A stretch of DNA of 64,000 nt from Desmodus rotundus (lineage: Eukaryota; Chordata; Mammalia; Chiroptera; Phyllostomidae), in NCBI RefSeq assembly GCF_022682495.2, contig NC_071397.1, forward strand, positions 30,705,427 to 30,769,426. Direction: 5' to 3'. The notes under the pieces were generated by a model. It ran no database searches. It saw only the letters and a list, made by a program, of their open reading frames with translations, and was not told the DNA's origin. Positions within the stretch are counted from its first letter, which is position 1. Each line of letters opens with the position of its first letter. Made by a program: the position numbers and the translations under genes. Below, piece by piece: positions 12,375-23,000 of this stretch.

Positions 12375-13394
12375 ATCAGCATGAAAAATCAAATATACTG
12401 TTGGCTCACTGACTGTGGTGAGATCGGAAGACATGAGGAGTGAAGTATACGGGAAGATTAGGTCGCTGTTTGTACATTTGTTCTGTATCCTGATCTGTGA
12501 TAGATTTACATCAGTTTCCTTTAACAGATTGAAAATATGGTAAATGGAGACTTTTTTCCTCATTTTTATTTTTTAACCTAAGTCCTATTTCAGCTGTAGC
12601 TTGGTTAACTACTTACCGAAGGGTTTTTGTTTCTCTTGCTGTCAGAAGAGAAACAGACACTGTTGGCACTGGCCACAGAACCTTATGAATATGATGGTGT
12701 TTATTCAACTACATTTTACATAGAACAAACAACTTTGGAGTGCCTCTATTTCAAATGTAATATTTCAAATGGGCTAAAGGGATATTTTTTAAAATAATAC
12801 TGTATAATTTGATAGTGCTCGAGTGTCTCTTCAATGCACTTTATACAGAACACTTCACTTGCTCTGCCAAGAACTCTCCCAGATGGGGTTCAGAAATATG
12901 TTACTCTCGCTATGTTCAATAATAATGAGGCAAAGAAAGTTGTTTACCTAACATTTTCTAGGGGTGAGTGGTAAGCCATGCCTAGAACGGAGTTCTCCTA
13001 ACTCCTTGCCCTGCTGCTCTACGATACTGTCTTTCTAAGATAATATTCTTGCTCCCCAGTAAGGTGAAAATTGGGCAATTGTATTTGGGTGTGTACTTGT
13101 TACGTTTTCCACCCAGGTCTTGTGGGGTGAGATCAGATGGAGTGTTAAGGATGGGTCCAAATTGGTGGCCCTATGGCAGTTCCATTGGTGGCCCACAGGC
13201 AGTCCAGGCCTGACTGTGACATACGCTGAGTAATGACAACGTACAATGTTATTTACTGTTGTGTGGACTTGGTGGCAGGCCTCTGTGGGACAATTTGTGA
13301 AACTCCAGGCAAAGCCTTGTAACCCTACAGGTTTTTCCCCCATTGTCTCCCAAAATTCTCTAGTAATTCTGTTCTTTGAATGAATGTACTACTA
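12375..13394. other. Unassigned non-coding DNA with one 102-codon frame
   Basis: A minus-strand frame at 13035-13343 is open for 102 codons and lacks recognisable domains, signal peptide or splice borders. The rest of the stretch shows nothing identifiable. Confidence 0.4.
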
Positions 13395-13622
13395 TAGCCA
13401 TTATCTATATTAATTTTTAACACATTTATTCATTTATTCAACAAATATATATCTACCATCTCTCATGTACCTGACAATTTTCTTGGAGATACAGAAAGGA
13501 ATAAAATGAGAGGGGTGGGGAGAAAATGCAGACAAGTGTAATTGAACAACAATAAAATAATAAAAAATAATAATAATAAAGAAATGAATAAAATGAGCAA
13601 AGTTTTGTTTCATGGAGATTTT
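13395..13622 (-). repeat. L2 3' end, antisense, interrupted by a small L1
   Basis: 'cacatttattcatttattcaacaaata' and 'gagatacagaaaggaataaaatgag', then (after the insert) 'caaagttttgtttcatggagatt', is the antisense L2 end with its tail-proximal (ATTC)n repeat. Removing 13511-13597 (the L1 and one copy of its duplication) rejoins the L2. Confidence 0.7.
13511..13585 (+). mobile_element. Very short 5'-truncated L1 tail
   Basis: Only 75 bp were inserted: GGGGTGGGGAGAAAATGC, 'gtgtaattgaacaacaataaa' and an (AATAAT)n tail. GAATAAAATGAG is duplicated perfectly at 13499-13510 and 13586-13597. The end 'taattgaacaacaataaa' is the complement of the 43008 L1 end, so they share a lineage. Confidence 0.9.
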
Positions 13623-14174
13623 GATCATTTTCATTTATATTATTATGAATTACCTTCAGCTAAAATCAGGAAATTTTGGGGACTTTGGAAAATCACACTG
13701 AATGAGTATAAGTAGCTGATGAGGGAAGGTAGGGCCCCATTCTCAGAGATTAGGATTTAGATAAGGTACCCACTGGGAAATACCTAGACATGTGGAACTT
13801 GGGTATCATGAGAACATGCTAGGCAGAGGCTGGACCTGCTATAGTAGGGAGAAAAGTCTATTTTTAAACTGTATACAAAGATATCTCCCATGGGGCCTAG
13901 CAGTCTTTCTAGAGAAGAAAGAGGAGAAATTAGCCATAAATCTCTCAGTGCTCAAGCATTGCCTCTCAAATGTCTGTGGGATGATTGGAATGTCCCAGCA
14001 AGAGTTAGCTGCGTATACTGATTCTTCTTAAGGTTGGCAGGGTGTCAGGATGAAGACTGGGCTTCAAAGGGGATTGGCTTCAAGCTGTAGGTTGGGCTAG
14101 ATTGGCTCTGCATGTCTTGGGTTCGTTTCATGGTAGTGGAAGTTTAGTGGAAGTTCGTTTCATGGTAGTGGCAA
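13623..14174. other. Unassigned non-coding DNA with a 32-bp tandem duplication
   Basis: GTTCGTTTCATGGTAGTGG occurs at 14121-14139 and again at 14153-14171, a duplication with a 32-bp period. The 79-codon frame at 13792-14031 has no recognisable motif. Confidence 0.5.
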
Positions 14175-14350
14175 TCCTCAGTGTATGATTGCAATCACAC
14201 ATTTTTGCCCTCTCATCACATCTTGTCTATCAGCTGACATGCTATTGGCCAAAGCAAGTCACATGGCCAAACCCAAAATCCAGGAGCAGAAAGTATACTT
14301 TGGCTACCATGATGCTAAAGCAAGTGACAGAGCTAAACCCAATAAAAGGA
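14175..14350. repeat. Old mammalian repeat, family unassigned
   Basis: 'tgctattggccaaagcaagt', 'cacatggccaaaccc' is a motif order I associate with a common mammalian repeat. Two overlapping plus-strand frames here (14185-14382) reflect the repeat. Family and orientation are not certain. Confidence 0.35.
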
Positions 14351-15640
14351 GGTGGAAAAACGCTGTGGGAGTGAGAGAGTGAATGTTTTTGAACAATAAT
14401 TTAACCAACCACAGGAAAAAATAGCTTTAAAGACAGAGAAGTGGATCCACTGATACAAAATGGTCTAGGAAAGCATGCTAACATTCGGCCTTATTTCTAA
14501 CTATCTTTTTATTATTTCCTACTCTCCCATTACAACTGTTCTGTTCCCTTTCAGAATTAGTTTCTTTCCTTAAAATAAAAACAAACTTACCTGTTAGCAT
14601 AGAGGTACATTGAAATAGCTTAATTCAGTCACGTGCAGCCAAGTCTCCAGGATTCTTGAGCCATCAGGCTGAATGTTCAGAGTGAGTAAGAAAGACAAAG
14701 CAAACGCACCTGCTCTTCTGTTGGAACCTGTGAGGTACAGCAGCTCTAATAAAAACCCAAGAATTACAGCTATGAGACTATTTTCAAGCTTCTCCTCAAC
14801 CAAACAGACTGAAGGTAAAGGACTGTGCTTTTTACAGCATTGCCTTTAGAGCCCTAAACTACTTACGCCTTTAGAGGAGACAGATTAAAGTGATGTGGAA
14901 TATAGTGATGGCCAACTTTCACATATTAATATTACTTTTCAAATAATAGGAATTGATGCAACTTGTCACTTTCTGCATTTTTCAGTATTTTTATAATAGA
15001 AATAATTTTGAAAACTTTTGTTATAAGCTCTTGCTCTTAGAAATTGCAACTAATGCTCAAAATTTCTTAGAAAATAAATGTCATTTAGCATGTATAAGGC
15101 ATATGACATAAGACATTCCAGTTTTACATAAAATATAGCCCGAGTATTTCAGAATGCCAATTTTAGGACTTTTTCAGTATAAATACAAGTGCATTTCTTA
15201 AGTAATATTTTGTGAGAAAAACTGGAGGCACGTTTACCTTTTACATAATCTACACATAATTTATGACATGTAGTGTATTTAAACATGTAGTACCATGGCT
15301 TTTCCTTTTACTGAACTCTGTTTTCAACACACCTTTTTAAGTTCTTCATGTATATGTAATAATTCATCTTGATGAAAAATATTCCTACAAAAACAAATTT
15401 CTTAGCTTTAACAATATTTATGTATATCCTTCTGATTCTGACAAGTATAAAGGAATACATTTTTCATTTTGAAAAAGTCTATTATTAATTGTTTGAATTC
15501 CATAGTCATTTATTGGAATTATTGTTTTCCAAAGCACATTAAATTATATTCCACTTGCATAAAAGAAGACATACCCTTAAATTATAAGACTTTTGCCTTC
15601 TTTCTTTGAGCTAGCAGTTTTTTTCTTATTTATTTTTCAC
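14351..15640. other. AT-rich unassigned DNA
   Basis: This 1.3 kb contains no frame longer than 69 codons and no repeat family that I can name. It becomes more AT-rich towards the L1. Confidence 0.45.
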
Positions 15641-15659
15641 TTTTTTTGGATATAATTTA

Positions 15660-16329
15660 TGAGGTCTGTCCAGAAAAAGTACAGCCATTGTTAATATAAG
15701 GAGAACAGTTTTTGTGACATCGTTGTAACCTGGCAGCCAAGGTGAGTGGACTGGAATGCGTGTGTGTGAACAATGACAACTTCGCTGTACTAGTCAGTGA
15801 GGGCAGTAGACGCCGTTGAGTGAGCATGTGTACTGTGTGGCCATTTCATTCAAAATGAGCAAGTAGAACAACAAATTTGCATCAAATTTTTCAAATAGCT
15901 TGAACATTCCTCCATGTTAACTATTCAGCTGATTCGGAAGGCTGCAGCTATGGGCAAACAGGGACTGGCAGCTTCCTCACGACAATGTGCTCTCTCATGT
16001 ATCATGTCTCCTGCAGTGTTTTGGTGAAACATCTAATAACCTATGTGACCCACCCCCGCCCTACAGCCCAGATTTGGCACTCTGCAACTTCTGGCTTTTC
16101 CTCAAACTAAAATCACCTTTGAAAGGGAGGAGATTTCAGACTATTGATGAGATTAAGGAAAATACCATGGGGTAGCTGATGGTGATTGGGAGAATTGTGT
16201 GAGGTCCCAAGGTGCCTACTTTGAAGGGTACTGAAATGTCATTGTCCTATGTACAAATGTTTCTTGTATCTTCAATAAATGTTTCTATTTTTCATATTAT
16301 ATGGCTGGACAGCTTCTGGACAGACCTCA
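15660..16329 (+). mobile_element. Internally deleted mariner element (670 bp), complete ends
   Basis: The terminal inverted repeats begin TGAGGTCTGTCCAGAA at 15660 and, on the minus strand, at 16329. Over 29 bp they match at 25 positions. TA flanks both ends (15658-15659, 16330-16331), as expected for mariner. Residual transposase runs in plus orientation. A degraded start lies near 15855 ('MSK' followed by a stop). A C-terminal part has the catalytic motif HDN (Asp codon 15981-15983) and PPPPYSPDLALCNFWLF (Asp codon 16071-16073). The two Asp are 30 residues apart, fewer than the usual D34D spacing. The first catalytic Asp is missing, as is about half of a normal ~1.3 kb element, so it cannot encode an active enzyme. 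Confidence 0.93.
15987..16175 (+). pseudogene. Mariner transposase C-terminal remnant
   Basis: This open fragment of 62 codons reads PPPPYSPDLALCNFWLF and then KLKSPLKGRRFQTIDEI, ending in a stop. That is the familiar 'PYSPDLAPCDFWLFPKLK...LKGRRF' block of mariner transposases. The usual Cys-Asp (CDFWLF) reads Cys-Asn here. It lies wholly inside the 670-bp mariner and is a relic. Confidence 0.9.
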
Positions 16330-17000
16330 TACATACATAACATTTACTGATTTGAACTGTTCAGTTTGATGAATGTCAACAATTGTATATAATTCACTGC
16401 ATCTCAGCAATATACAAAATGTTCTCAATCCCCCCTCCATACACACAACTCAATTAGATGCAACTGTGTTCAGATTCTTTTTACCATTCATTATTCTTAC
16501 CTGTCCTTGAATTTTTAAGAATCTGAATTATACAACAGGAACTTTTTTGTCTGGCTTCTTTGTTCAACAATTTTTTTTGAGATGTACTCATACTGCTGCA
16601 CATATCAGGAATATATTCCATTGTATGTATGGATACACTGTAATTCTTTTAACCAAGTTTTCTATTGACGAACACTTGCATTGTTTCCAGTTCCAGCTAT
16701 TATAAATAAGGCTACTATAAATATTTTATAGCAGTCATTTTATAGATGTATGAAATGTAGGCATTTCATTTCTCAAGGGTAAATACCTATAGAGATTTCT
16801 GAGTCATAGGATACATTGCTTTGTTATTGATTTATAAGAATTCTATGTATATTCTGGATATAAGCTTTGTGTGTGTACACATATATAATGTATATGTAAG
16901 ATATATAGTGTAAATATTTTCTCTTAGCCTGAGAGTTGCATATTTATGATTTTAATACTGTCTTTGGAGGCAAAATTTTTAATTTTTATAAGTCAAATAT

Positions 17001-17185
17001 TTAAATATTTATCATTGGTGAAGAATCAGTCATTTTTAACTACTTAGTGCTAAAACCCAAAATAATATTTCCAAAAAATTGCCATCATTTTGAATTACAG
17101 TGCAATAAAAGTATAGGTGATTTTTAAAATAATATTATAATATAAATTTTATTTGCATGCTTCTATTACTATGTCATATATTCTT
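17001..17185. other. AT-rich spacer
   Basis: AT-rich sequence between the old L1 and the HAL1-type element. Nothing was recognised. Confidence 0.4.
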
Positions 17186-18690
17186 TTTTAAAAATATATT
17201 TTATTGATAGTACTATTACAGTTGTCCCAATTTTTCCCCCTTTGCCCCTGCCTTCAGCCCATACACCCCATCCCTCCAGGAACACACTCTCCTTAGTTCA
17301 CGTCCATCAGTCATGCATGTAAGTTCTTTGGCTTCTCCATTTCCTATACTATCCTTGACACGCCCCCATCTATTATGTACCTACCATTTATGCTTCTTAC
17401 TCCCTGCACCTTTTTCCCCATTCTCCCCTTTCCCTCTCTCGGCTGATAACACTCCATATGATCTCCATATCTATGATTCTGTTCCTGTTCTGGTTGTTTG
17501 CTTAGTTTGTTATTTTTTAGATTCAGTGTTGATAGTTGTGAATCTGTTGCCCTTTTAATGTTCATAGTTTTGGCCTTCTTTTACGTACACAAGTCTCATT
17601 AACATTTCATGTAATAATGACTTGGTGATGATGAACTCCTTTAGCTCTACCTTGTCTGGGAAGCATTTTATCTGCCTTCCAATTCTAAATGATAGCTTTA
17701 CTGGATAGATTAATCTTTGTCATAGGTCCTTGCTTTTCATCACTTGGAATACTTCTTGCCAGTCCCTTCTGGCCTGTAAGGTTTCTTTTGACAAATCAGC
17801 TGATAGTCTTATGGGAACTCTTTTGTAGGTAACTCTCTCCATTTTTCTTGCATCTTTTAAGATTCCCTCTTTATCTTTAACCTTGGCATTTTAATTATGA
17901 TGTGTCTTGGTGTGGTCCTCTTTGGATCCAGCTTGTTTGGGACTCTCTGTGCTTCTTAGATTTGTATGTCTATTTCCTTCACCAAATCAGGGAAATTTTC
18001 TTTCATTATTTTTTCAAATAAGTTTTCAATTTCTTGCTCTTCCTCTTTTCCTTCTGGCACCCCTATGATTCAAATATTGGTACATTTAAAGTTGTCCCAG
18101 AGGTTCCTAAGTTTATCCTCATTTTTTTTGAATTATTATTATTATTTTTTTTACTGCTATTCTGATTGAATGGTTTTCCCTTTGGTGTGTTACAAATTGT
18201 TGGTTTGATTTTCGGCTTCCTCCTCTCCACTGTTGGTTCCCTATAGATTTTTCTTTATTTCACTTAGTGTAACCTTTATTTCTTCCTTTATGTTTCTGCC
18301 ATACTCAATGAGTTCTTTGGGCGTCCTGATTACCAGTGTTTTGAACTCTTCATCTGATAGGTTGGCTCTCTCCATTTTGTTTAATTCTTTTTCTGGGGTT
18401 TTGTTCTGCTGTTTCATCTGGGCCATATTTATTTGTCTTCTCAATTCAGCAGCCTCCTTATGTTTGTTTCTGTGTATTAGGTAGAGCTGCTTTGACTTCC
18501 TGTAAAAGCATCCATCTGGATGGATGTGGCTTCTGTAAGTTCTTGGTGTTGAACTTCCATATAGCTCTATTTTCTGACAGTTTGGGTTATTATTTGTTTT
18601 GAGAAATAGTTGTAGTTCTCTCAGTGGTTACATGAGGAAATGAATTGTGTCTACCTTCACCTCCATCTTGACTGGAAGTTCCCAAATTAC
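17186..18690 (-). mobile_element. HAL1-type element: L1 ORF1 plus 3' UTR without ORF2, antisense
   Basis: On the plus strand the copy starts with its complemented A tail (AAAAATATATTTTATTGATAG). It then holds the L1 3' UTR ('aagttctttggcttctccat', 'tgatctccatatctatgatt'). From about 17610 it passes straight into complemented L1 ORF1 ('gatagctttactggatagat', 'cttgccagtcccttctggcc'), reaching an L1-like 5' leader ending 'ctccatcttgactgg' at about 18675. No ORF2 (about 3.8 kb in L1) lies between. ORF1 without ORF2 is the defining layout of HAL1 ('half-L1') elements. The ~1.5 kb length suggests a near-complete copy. The ORF1 frame is broken by several stops. Confidence 0.8.
18241..18444 (-). pseudogene. 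L1 ORF1-like N-terminal/coiled-coil fragment
   Basis: The 67-codon open piece contains KMERANLSDEEFKTLVIRT and PKELIEYGRNIKEEIKVTLS. This is the start of the L1 ORF1 nucleic-acid-binding protein, just before and into its coiled coil ('NLSDxEFKxxVIRML' signature). ORF1 proteins trimerise and coat element RNA. This copy is only a fragment of the HAL1-type element and has no intact downstream RRM or C-terminal domain in frame. Confidence 0.85.
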
Positions 18691-20462
18691 TGGTAATTTT
18701 AATAGATAAAGACAATCTTGCAATGTCAAATATTTTTCAGTCATTTAATACTTAATTTTATACATAAGAGAAAAAATAGAAAATATTTCAGTAAGGTAAT
18801 CATGTGGTTTTAGAGAAAACATTTCATATTCCCTTGGATTTTCTATAGGGAAAATAAAATAACAATATTTGCCTGGAAAATAAATATATAAAATGCATTC
18901 ATGAACAACAGCAATGTTAAGACTATAATATTTCCTCTCCAGTATTAGAGTAACAGATATAATCTGCCTACTGTAATGATTATATTTTTATTCCCCACGT
19001 GTCTAATTTAAGAATTGCAAAGAAGGGTTTTAGGGTTTCTGTGCCTGTTTAGTTATTTCTTTTAAAGTTTACATAAGTATATTGATTGCTTCCTGTGTAA
19101 AATCCAACCAACCAGCAAATAAAAACTACAGGCATCACACAACAAATTGTTAGTTTAGGTTCCAATGTGTCCAATTTGGTGAATTTAAATTGAATGCTTA
19201 ATCATGAAAGTATTAACTAACTTCTGTCTGTCATTTCTCTGTGAAATTAATATATAAGAATGGAGAAAACAATTTATCTAAAACTATATTGTCTTACTTG
19301 GAAGATAAGATTTCTGAGTTTGGTGATATAGTCCTTCAGTGGACCAAAATTTGAGGCAGTTGCCCATATTCAAGTAAACATAGTAATGCTTTTAGACTAG
19401 GAGATGGCCAATTGAAAATATTCCCTACTAAAGTTAACTGCCATATTGGCTATTCTATGATATCACCTCAACTAACTTACCAAGCATTGATTATATCCTT
19501 TAGAGATTTCATATTTTTTTATGTTGCAGTTACTGTCTTACTTTATTGTTTCCCTAACTAAATGCTATATATTAGGCTTCTGTTTTAGAGGTACACAGTG
19601 ACCACTAGCATTTTGAAGATTCTAAAAATTTTTCCAGTAAAAACCCTATTTAACCTATTTAACTTAATATTTCCCTTATTTGTTTGACTATGAATCATTT
19701 TCATTCCATGTTTTAACAATTACTTAGTTCCTATGGAATGTTTCCATGAAACAGTCTTTCTGAAATGCTAATTTCATATTACATTTCAAACTTAGTGAGA
19801 TGTCATCATTATAATATTTATTATTTGCTATATGTATACTAGATGCCAGTGTATGCTCTATAAGATATATTACATTTTTCAAACTTAATGAAAATTGCAT
19901 CTTTTAATTTTTTCTGTAAGATATTTTAACTTTTTCTTTATATGATTTTGGTTTGCTTTTCTCAAAAGGATTTCAACGTAAAACATTGGTAAAATAGAAA
20001 TTTAAACTTATAACCAAGGAAGAATGAGATTATAAACATATTTACCATGTCAACAGAGTTGTTATGATAAGCTTTACATTTTCTCTGAACTCCCCTGGAA
20101 CTCTTACCGAAAGTAATCATGATGGGTATTTGTAATAAACAAGGAATGACATTTTTCTCAGTGTTATATTAAAAAACTGTGAAACGAATGTGGAGTTTTA
20201 TAAAAAGGACTCCAACTGATGTAATAGATAGTGACCTCACAATATTTTACAGTAAAGGCAGACACCCACTTCATACAGCTATTTCTTGTATCGACCTGTC
20301 ATAAAAGCTGAGGGCAGTTAGACATTAAAATGCAGTCCAGGGAAAGCTATTTTATAAGGGACTGTGATAATGTGGTCAGTTATGGAGACTTCTTGTGGTT
20401 GAGCTTCCTCTAAGGAAAGGACTCAGACTGTCTAGCGGAGTGAATGAATGGCTCATTCTTCA
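18691..20462. other. AT-rich unassigned DNA
   Basis: About 1.8 kb with no supported gene, frame or repeat. Confidence 0.45.
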
Positions 20463-20640
20463 TCAGTGGTTCGCAAACACCTGCCTGGACGTATTAGAAT
20501 CACCCAGAGAAGCTACTCATATGAAACTCCCTGGGTCCAAACTCCAGCTTTACAGTTCTGGGCTGAGACCCAAGGATTTGTCCCTTTAAAAACCTCTTTA
20601 GATAATTCTGATATATGACCAGGTTTGGAAGCCACTCGTA
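20463..20640 (+). repeat. MER5A-type hAT MITE
   Basis: It starts CAGTGGTTCGCAAAC, contains 'attagaatcacccagagaag', 'gaaactccctgggtcc' and 'gagacccaaggat', and ends 'gaagccactcg'. The paired CAGTGGTTC and GAACCACTG-like termini, and the ~180 bp length, fit MER5A, a non-autonomous hAT-Charlie element. The 64-codon frame crossing it is not a gene. Confidence 0.8.
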
Positions 20641-21032
20641 GATAACTTTCCCTGAATATCACTTCTGTTGGTTGGCCTTTGTATATGGCCTGCCATTAGA
20701 GAGGGTTATAAAATTTGAGTTTGTATTTTTCATGTGGACCTGGAGCAAAAATATTGTACAACAAAGGGAGTCAACTTTTAAAAGAGTTATTATTCCACAG
20801 AAGTACAGTTGGAGTGGGCAGGTCTCTGGAACACATGCCTAATGTGAGATAATTGAGGGACTGATGAGTAAGAGAAGTAAAGAGAGGATGAAAGGGACAC
20901 AGGACCACTGAATACAATATACGGAGAGCTGGTCTTTTTAAAAGGCAGCAAACTTATTCCATACAGCTTTTCAAGGACTGATATAGGACCCATGTGTGGA
21001 AGTTACATAGAGACAGATTCAGTAAACATTTT
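20641..21032. other. Unassigned non-coding DNA
   Basis: Nothing recognised. The minus-strand frame at 20790-20993 has no recognisable features. Confidence 0.4.
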
Positions 21033-21050
21033 AAAAAGAATATTCTAGTG

Positions 21051-21271
21051 ATGGGCCCTGGCTGGTGTAGCTCAGTGAATTGAGCATGGGCTGTGAACCA
21101 AAGCATCGCTAGTTCGATTCCCAGTCAGGTCACATGCCTGGGTTGCAGGCCAGGTCCCCAGCGGGTGCCACGTGAGAGGCAACCACACATTGATGTTTCT
21201 CTCCTTCGCTTTCTCCCTCCCTTCCCCTCTTTCTAAAAATAAATAAATAAAATATTTAAAAAAATTTAAAA
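21051..21271 (+). mobile_element. Ves SINE, sense
   Basis: The head GGCCCTGGCTGGTGTAGCTC includes an A-box-like stretch, with a well-kept B box AGTTCGATTCC. Then follow 'cctgggttgcaggccaggtc', CT-rich sequence and a tail of (AAATA)n plus A-rich sequence. GAATATTCTAGTG before it (21038-21050) and GAATATTCCAGTC after it (about 21275-21287) form the target-site duplication. The B box is the best preserved of the Ves copies here. Confidence 0.93.
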
Positions 21272-21289
21272 AAGGAATATTCCAGTCAC

Positions 21290-21869
21290 TGGAAATCTTT
21301 AATAATAGAATGAGCTATGTCAAGGCTCGTGGAGTCTTTGTGGCTTTAGGTTTGCCTGCAGCAGAAGCATTTGTGCTCTAGAAGGAGACAGTGACTTGGA
21401 TGGAAGGTGCGACACATTCCCATCATCAAGTTTGGAACTCCCTAAAGTTTTTCTACATCCATGGATTTGTAAATAAGAGCTATATACCAAGTAAATCCCA
21501 GGAATGACTGACCAACTGGAACTCTGGAAGCGACGCTGAAGAGCAAGGTGAACAGTAGTTATATATGATGATGTAATTTAAATTATTTATTACCTCTGAA
21601 CTTGAGAACACTAAGTGACATGGTAGTATACATATACATTAAAATATAATAAACTAGATTTCTATTCTTCAAAATAAATGTACTTAATATTTAACATTTT
21701 GGGGGGTAGAAGGGGCAGCCATTATTGCATTATTTACATAGATTCCCACCTTTAATCTTATTGTTTTTATCTGTGTTTGAAGTTAATTATTTTTTATATT
21801 AAAAATAGTTTAAGCAATTTCAAGGACATAAATGTACACATAACAGGGCCCTGTAAATGCTCCATCAAA
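21290..21869. other. Unassigned non-coding DNA
   Basis: No gene or named repeat recognised. A G run occurs at about 21700. Confidence 0.4.
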
Positions 21870-22000
21870 TGGTTGTTTAACCAGCCTACCACACGGCGTT
21901 GTCGTGAGGATCAAATGAGTTAATGTACATAAAGAACTTTAAAAGCCCATGTGTAACAAATGCTCAGTAGATACAAGTTGTTATTATTATTGACTGACTT
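21870..22000 (+). repeat. MIR 3' half, sense
   Basis: 'gtcgtgaggatcaaatgagt', 'taatgtacataaagaac' and 'aaatgctcagtagatacaag', ending in (TTA)n, is the typical MIR 3' half. Confidence 0.8.
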
Positions 22001-22254
22001 CTAGGTTGTGACCATGGCACTTGGCACAGTGCAGAGCGCAGGGCAAGTGTCCTGTAAGCATCTGTTCACTGGTCACACAGACATCCTAATCATCAGGGCT
22101 TCCCAGTCAGGGCTTTGGGACATGCTTCTATTTCATGTCCTACCTCCAAAGCAGACATTTCTTGAACTTCTTCCCAGTACCTCTTCCTTGAGCTGCAGCT
22201 ATTAAACAAGTCTCTCATGCCGTTACAGGGCTAATATTTTACAAGATACTGGTG

Positions 22255-23000
22255 ACTAATGAGAGTCCTTAACCTAGAAGGCTTCCTGGAGTTTAGTACA
22301 TTCGAGTTGAATTTTGAAAGGACTAAAAATTAATGGAGAAGGAAAAAGAGGCAGATAATTTCAAATGAGAAAAATGGCATATGGAATGGAGATGAAAATG
22401 ATATTGTAAAAATTTGAGAGATATTTGCCTGACTTGGAAAATGGACTATGTTAGGAATTAAGAGGGAAAGATTGGCAAACAAGGGAATTTTGTAGATGAG
22501 CTATCCTGGAACTAAATAGTTTGGAACTAATGCTTGTATTTGGTGTGGTGGAGAATGTGAAGCCCTTTTGTAGAAACTGTGAATCAGAGAAATTGGAGAT
22601 TGAGGAAGAATACTTGCATAGTTCATTCAAGAGGGAAAATGAATTTGGAAGTGGTAGACATAAATATGAAAGAGCAATTTCAAGATCCTTCAAAGGAACA
22701 GCCAGAGGACTCAGTGACTTACTGGCCATTAAGGACTGTCAGAGATCTCAGTGGCATCACGATGGTGAATATCAGTAATAGGAAGATTTACTGACTACTA
22801 TGCAGAATTTGGGAAGTGCTTAAGTTTGGATGGGGAGGAATATTGAGTTCAGTATTTTAGTCTGCTCAAGCTCCGTTGTTAAAAGGGTTCTAAGGTAGAT
22901 AGAGATTTAAGACCTGATTGATAATGGGAAGTGAACTCTCGAAATGACAATTCAGGAACCAGCAGCCCATTTGAAGCCACAAGAAGGACGATTCTATCAT
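22255..23000 (-). repeat. Diffuse L2-like antisense sequence
   Basis: 'aaggcttcctggagtttagt' followed by 'gagttgaattttgaaaggac' and a purine-rich continuation fits the complemented L2 3' region. It is heavily diverged and the borders are estimates. The three overlapping short frames at 22451-22794 fall in this purine-rich repeat and are not supported as genes. Confidence 0.45.

Larger units (their letters stand above)
15641..17000 (-). mobile_element. Old L1 3' portion, antisense, split by mariner
   Basis: It begins at a T run followed by GGATATAATTTA, the usual complemented L1M 3' end. It resumes after the mariner as CATACATAACATTTACTGA and continues with 'ttgtttccagttccagctatt', 'ataaataaggctactataaa' and 'ttctggatataagctt', all antisense L1 ORF2/3' region. 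The mariner lies inside its first 20 bp. Confidence 0.82.

Noticed and set aside
13035..13343. 102-codon minus-strand frame
   Set aside because: No motif or composition signal. It is one of several frames of this size expected by chance.
21063..21135. Possible tRNA gene (A- and B-box-like sequences)
   Set aside because: It is the tRNA-derived head of a Ves SINE. It has no cloverleaf 3' half and is followed by the SINE body and tail.
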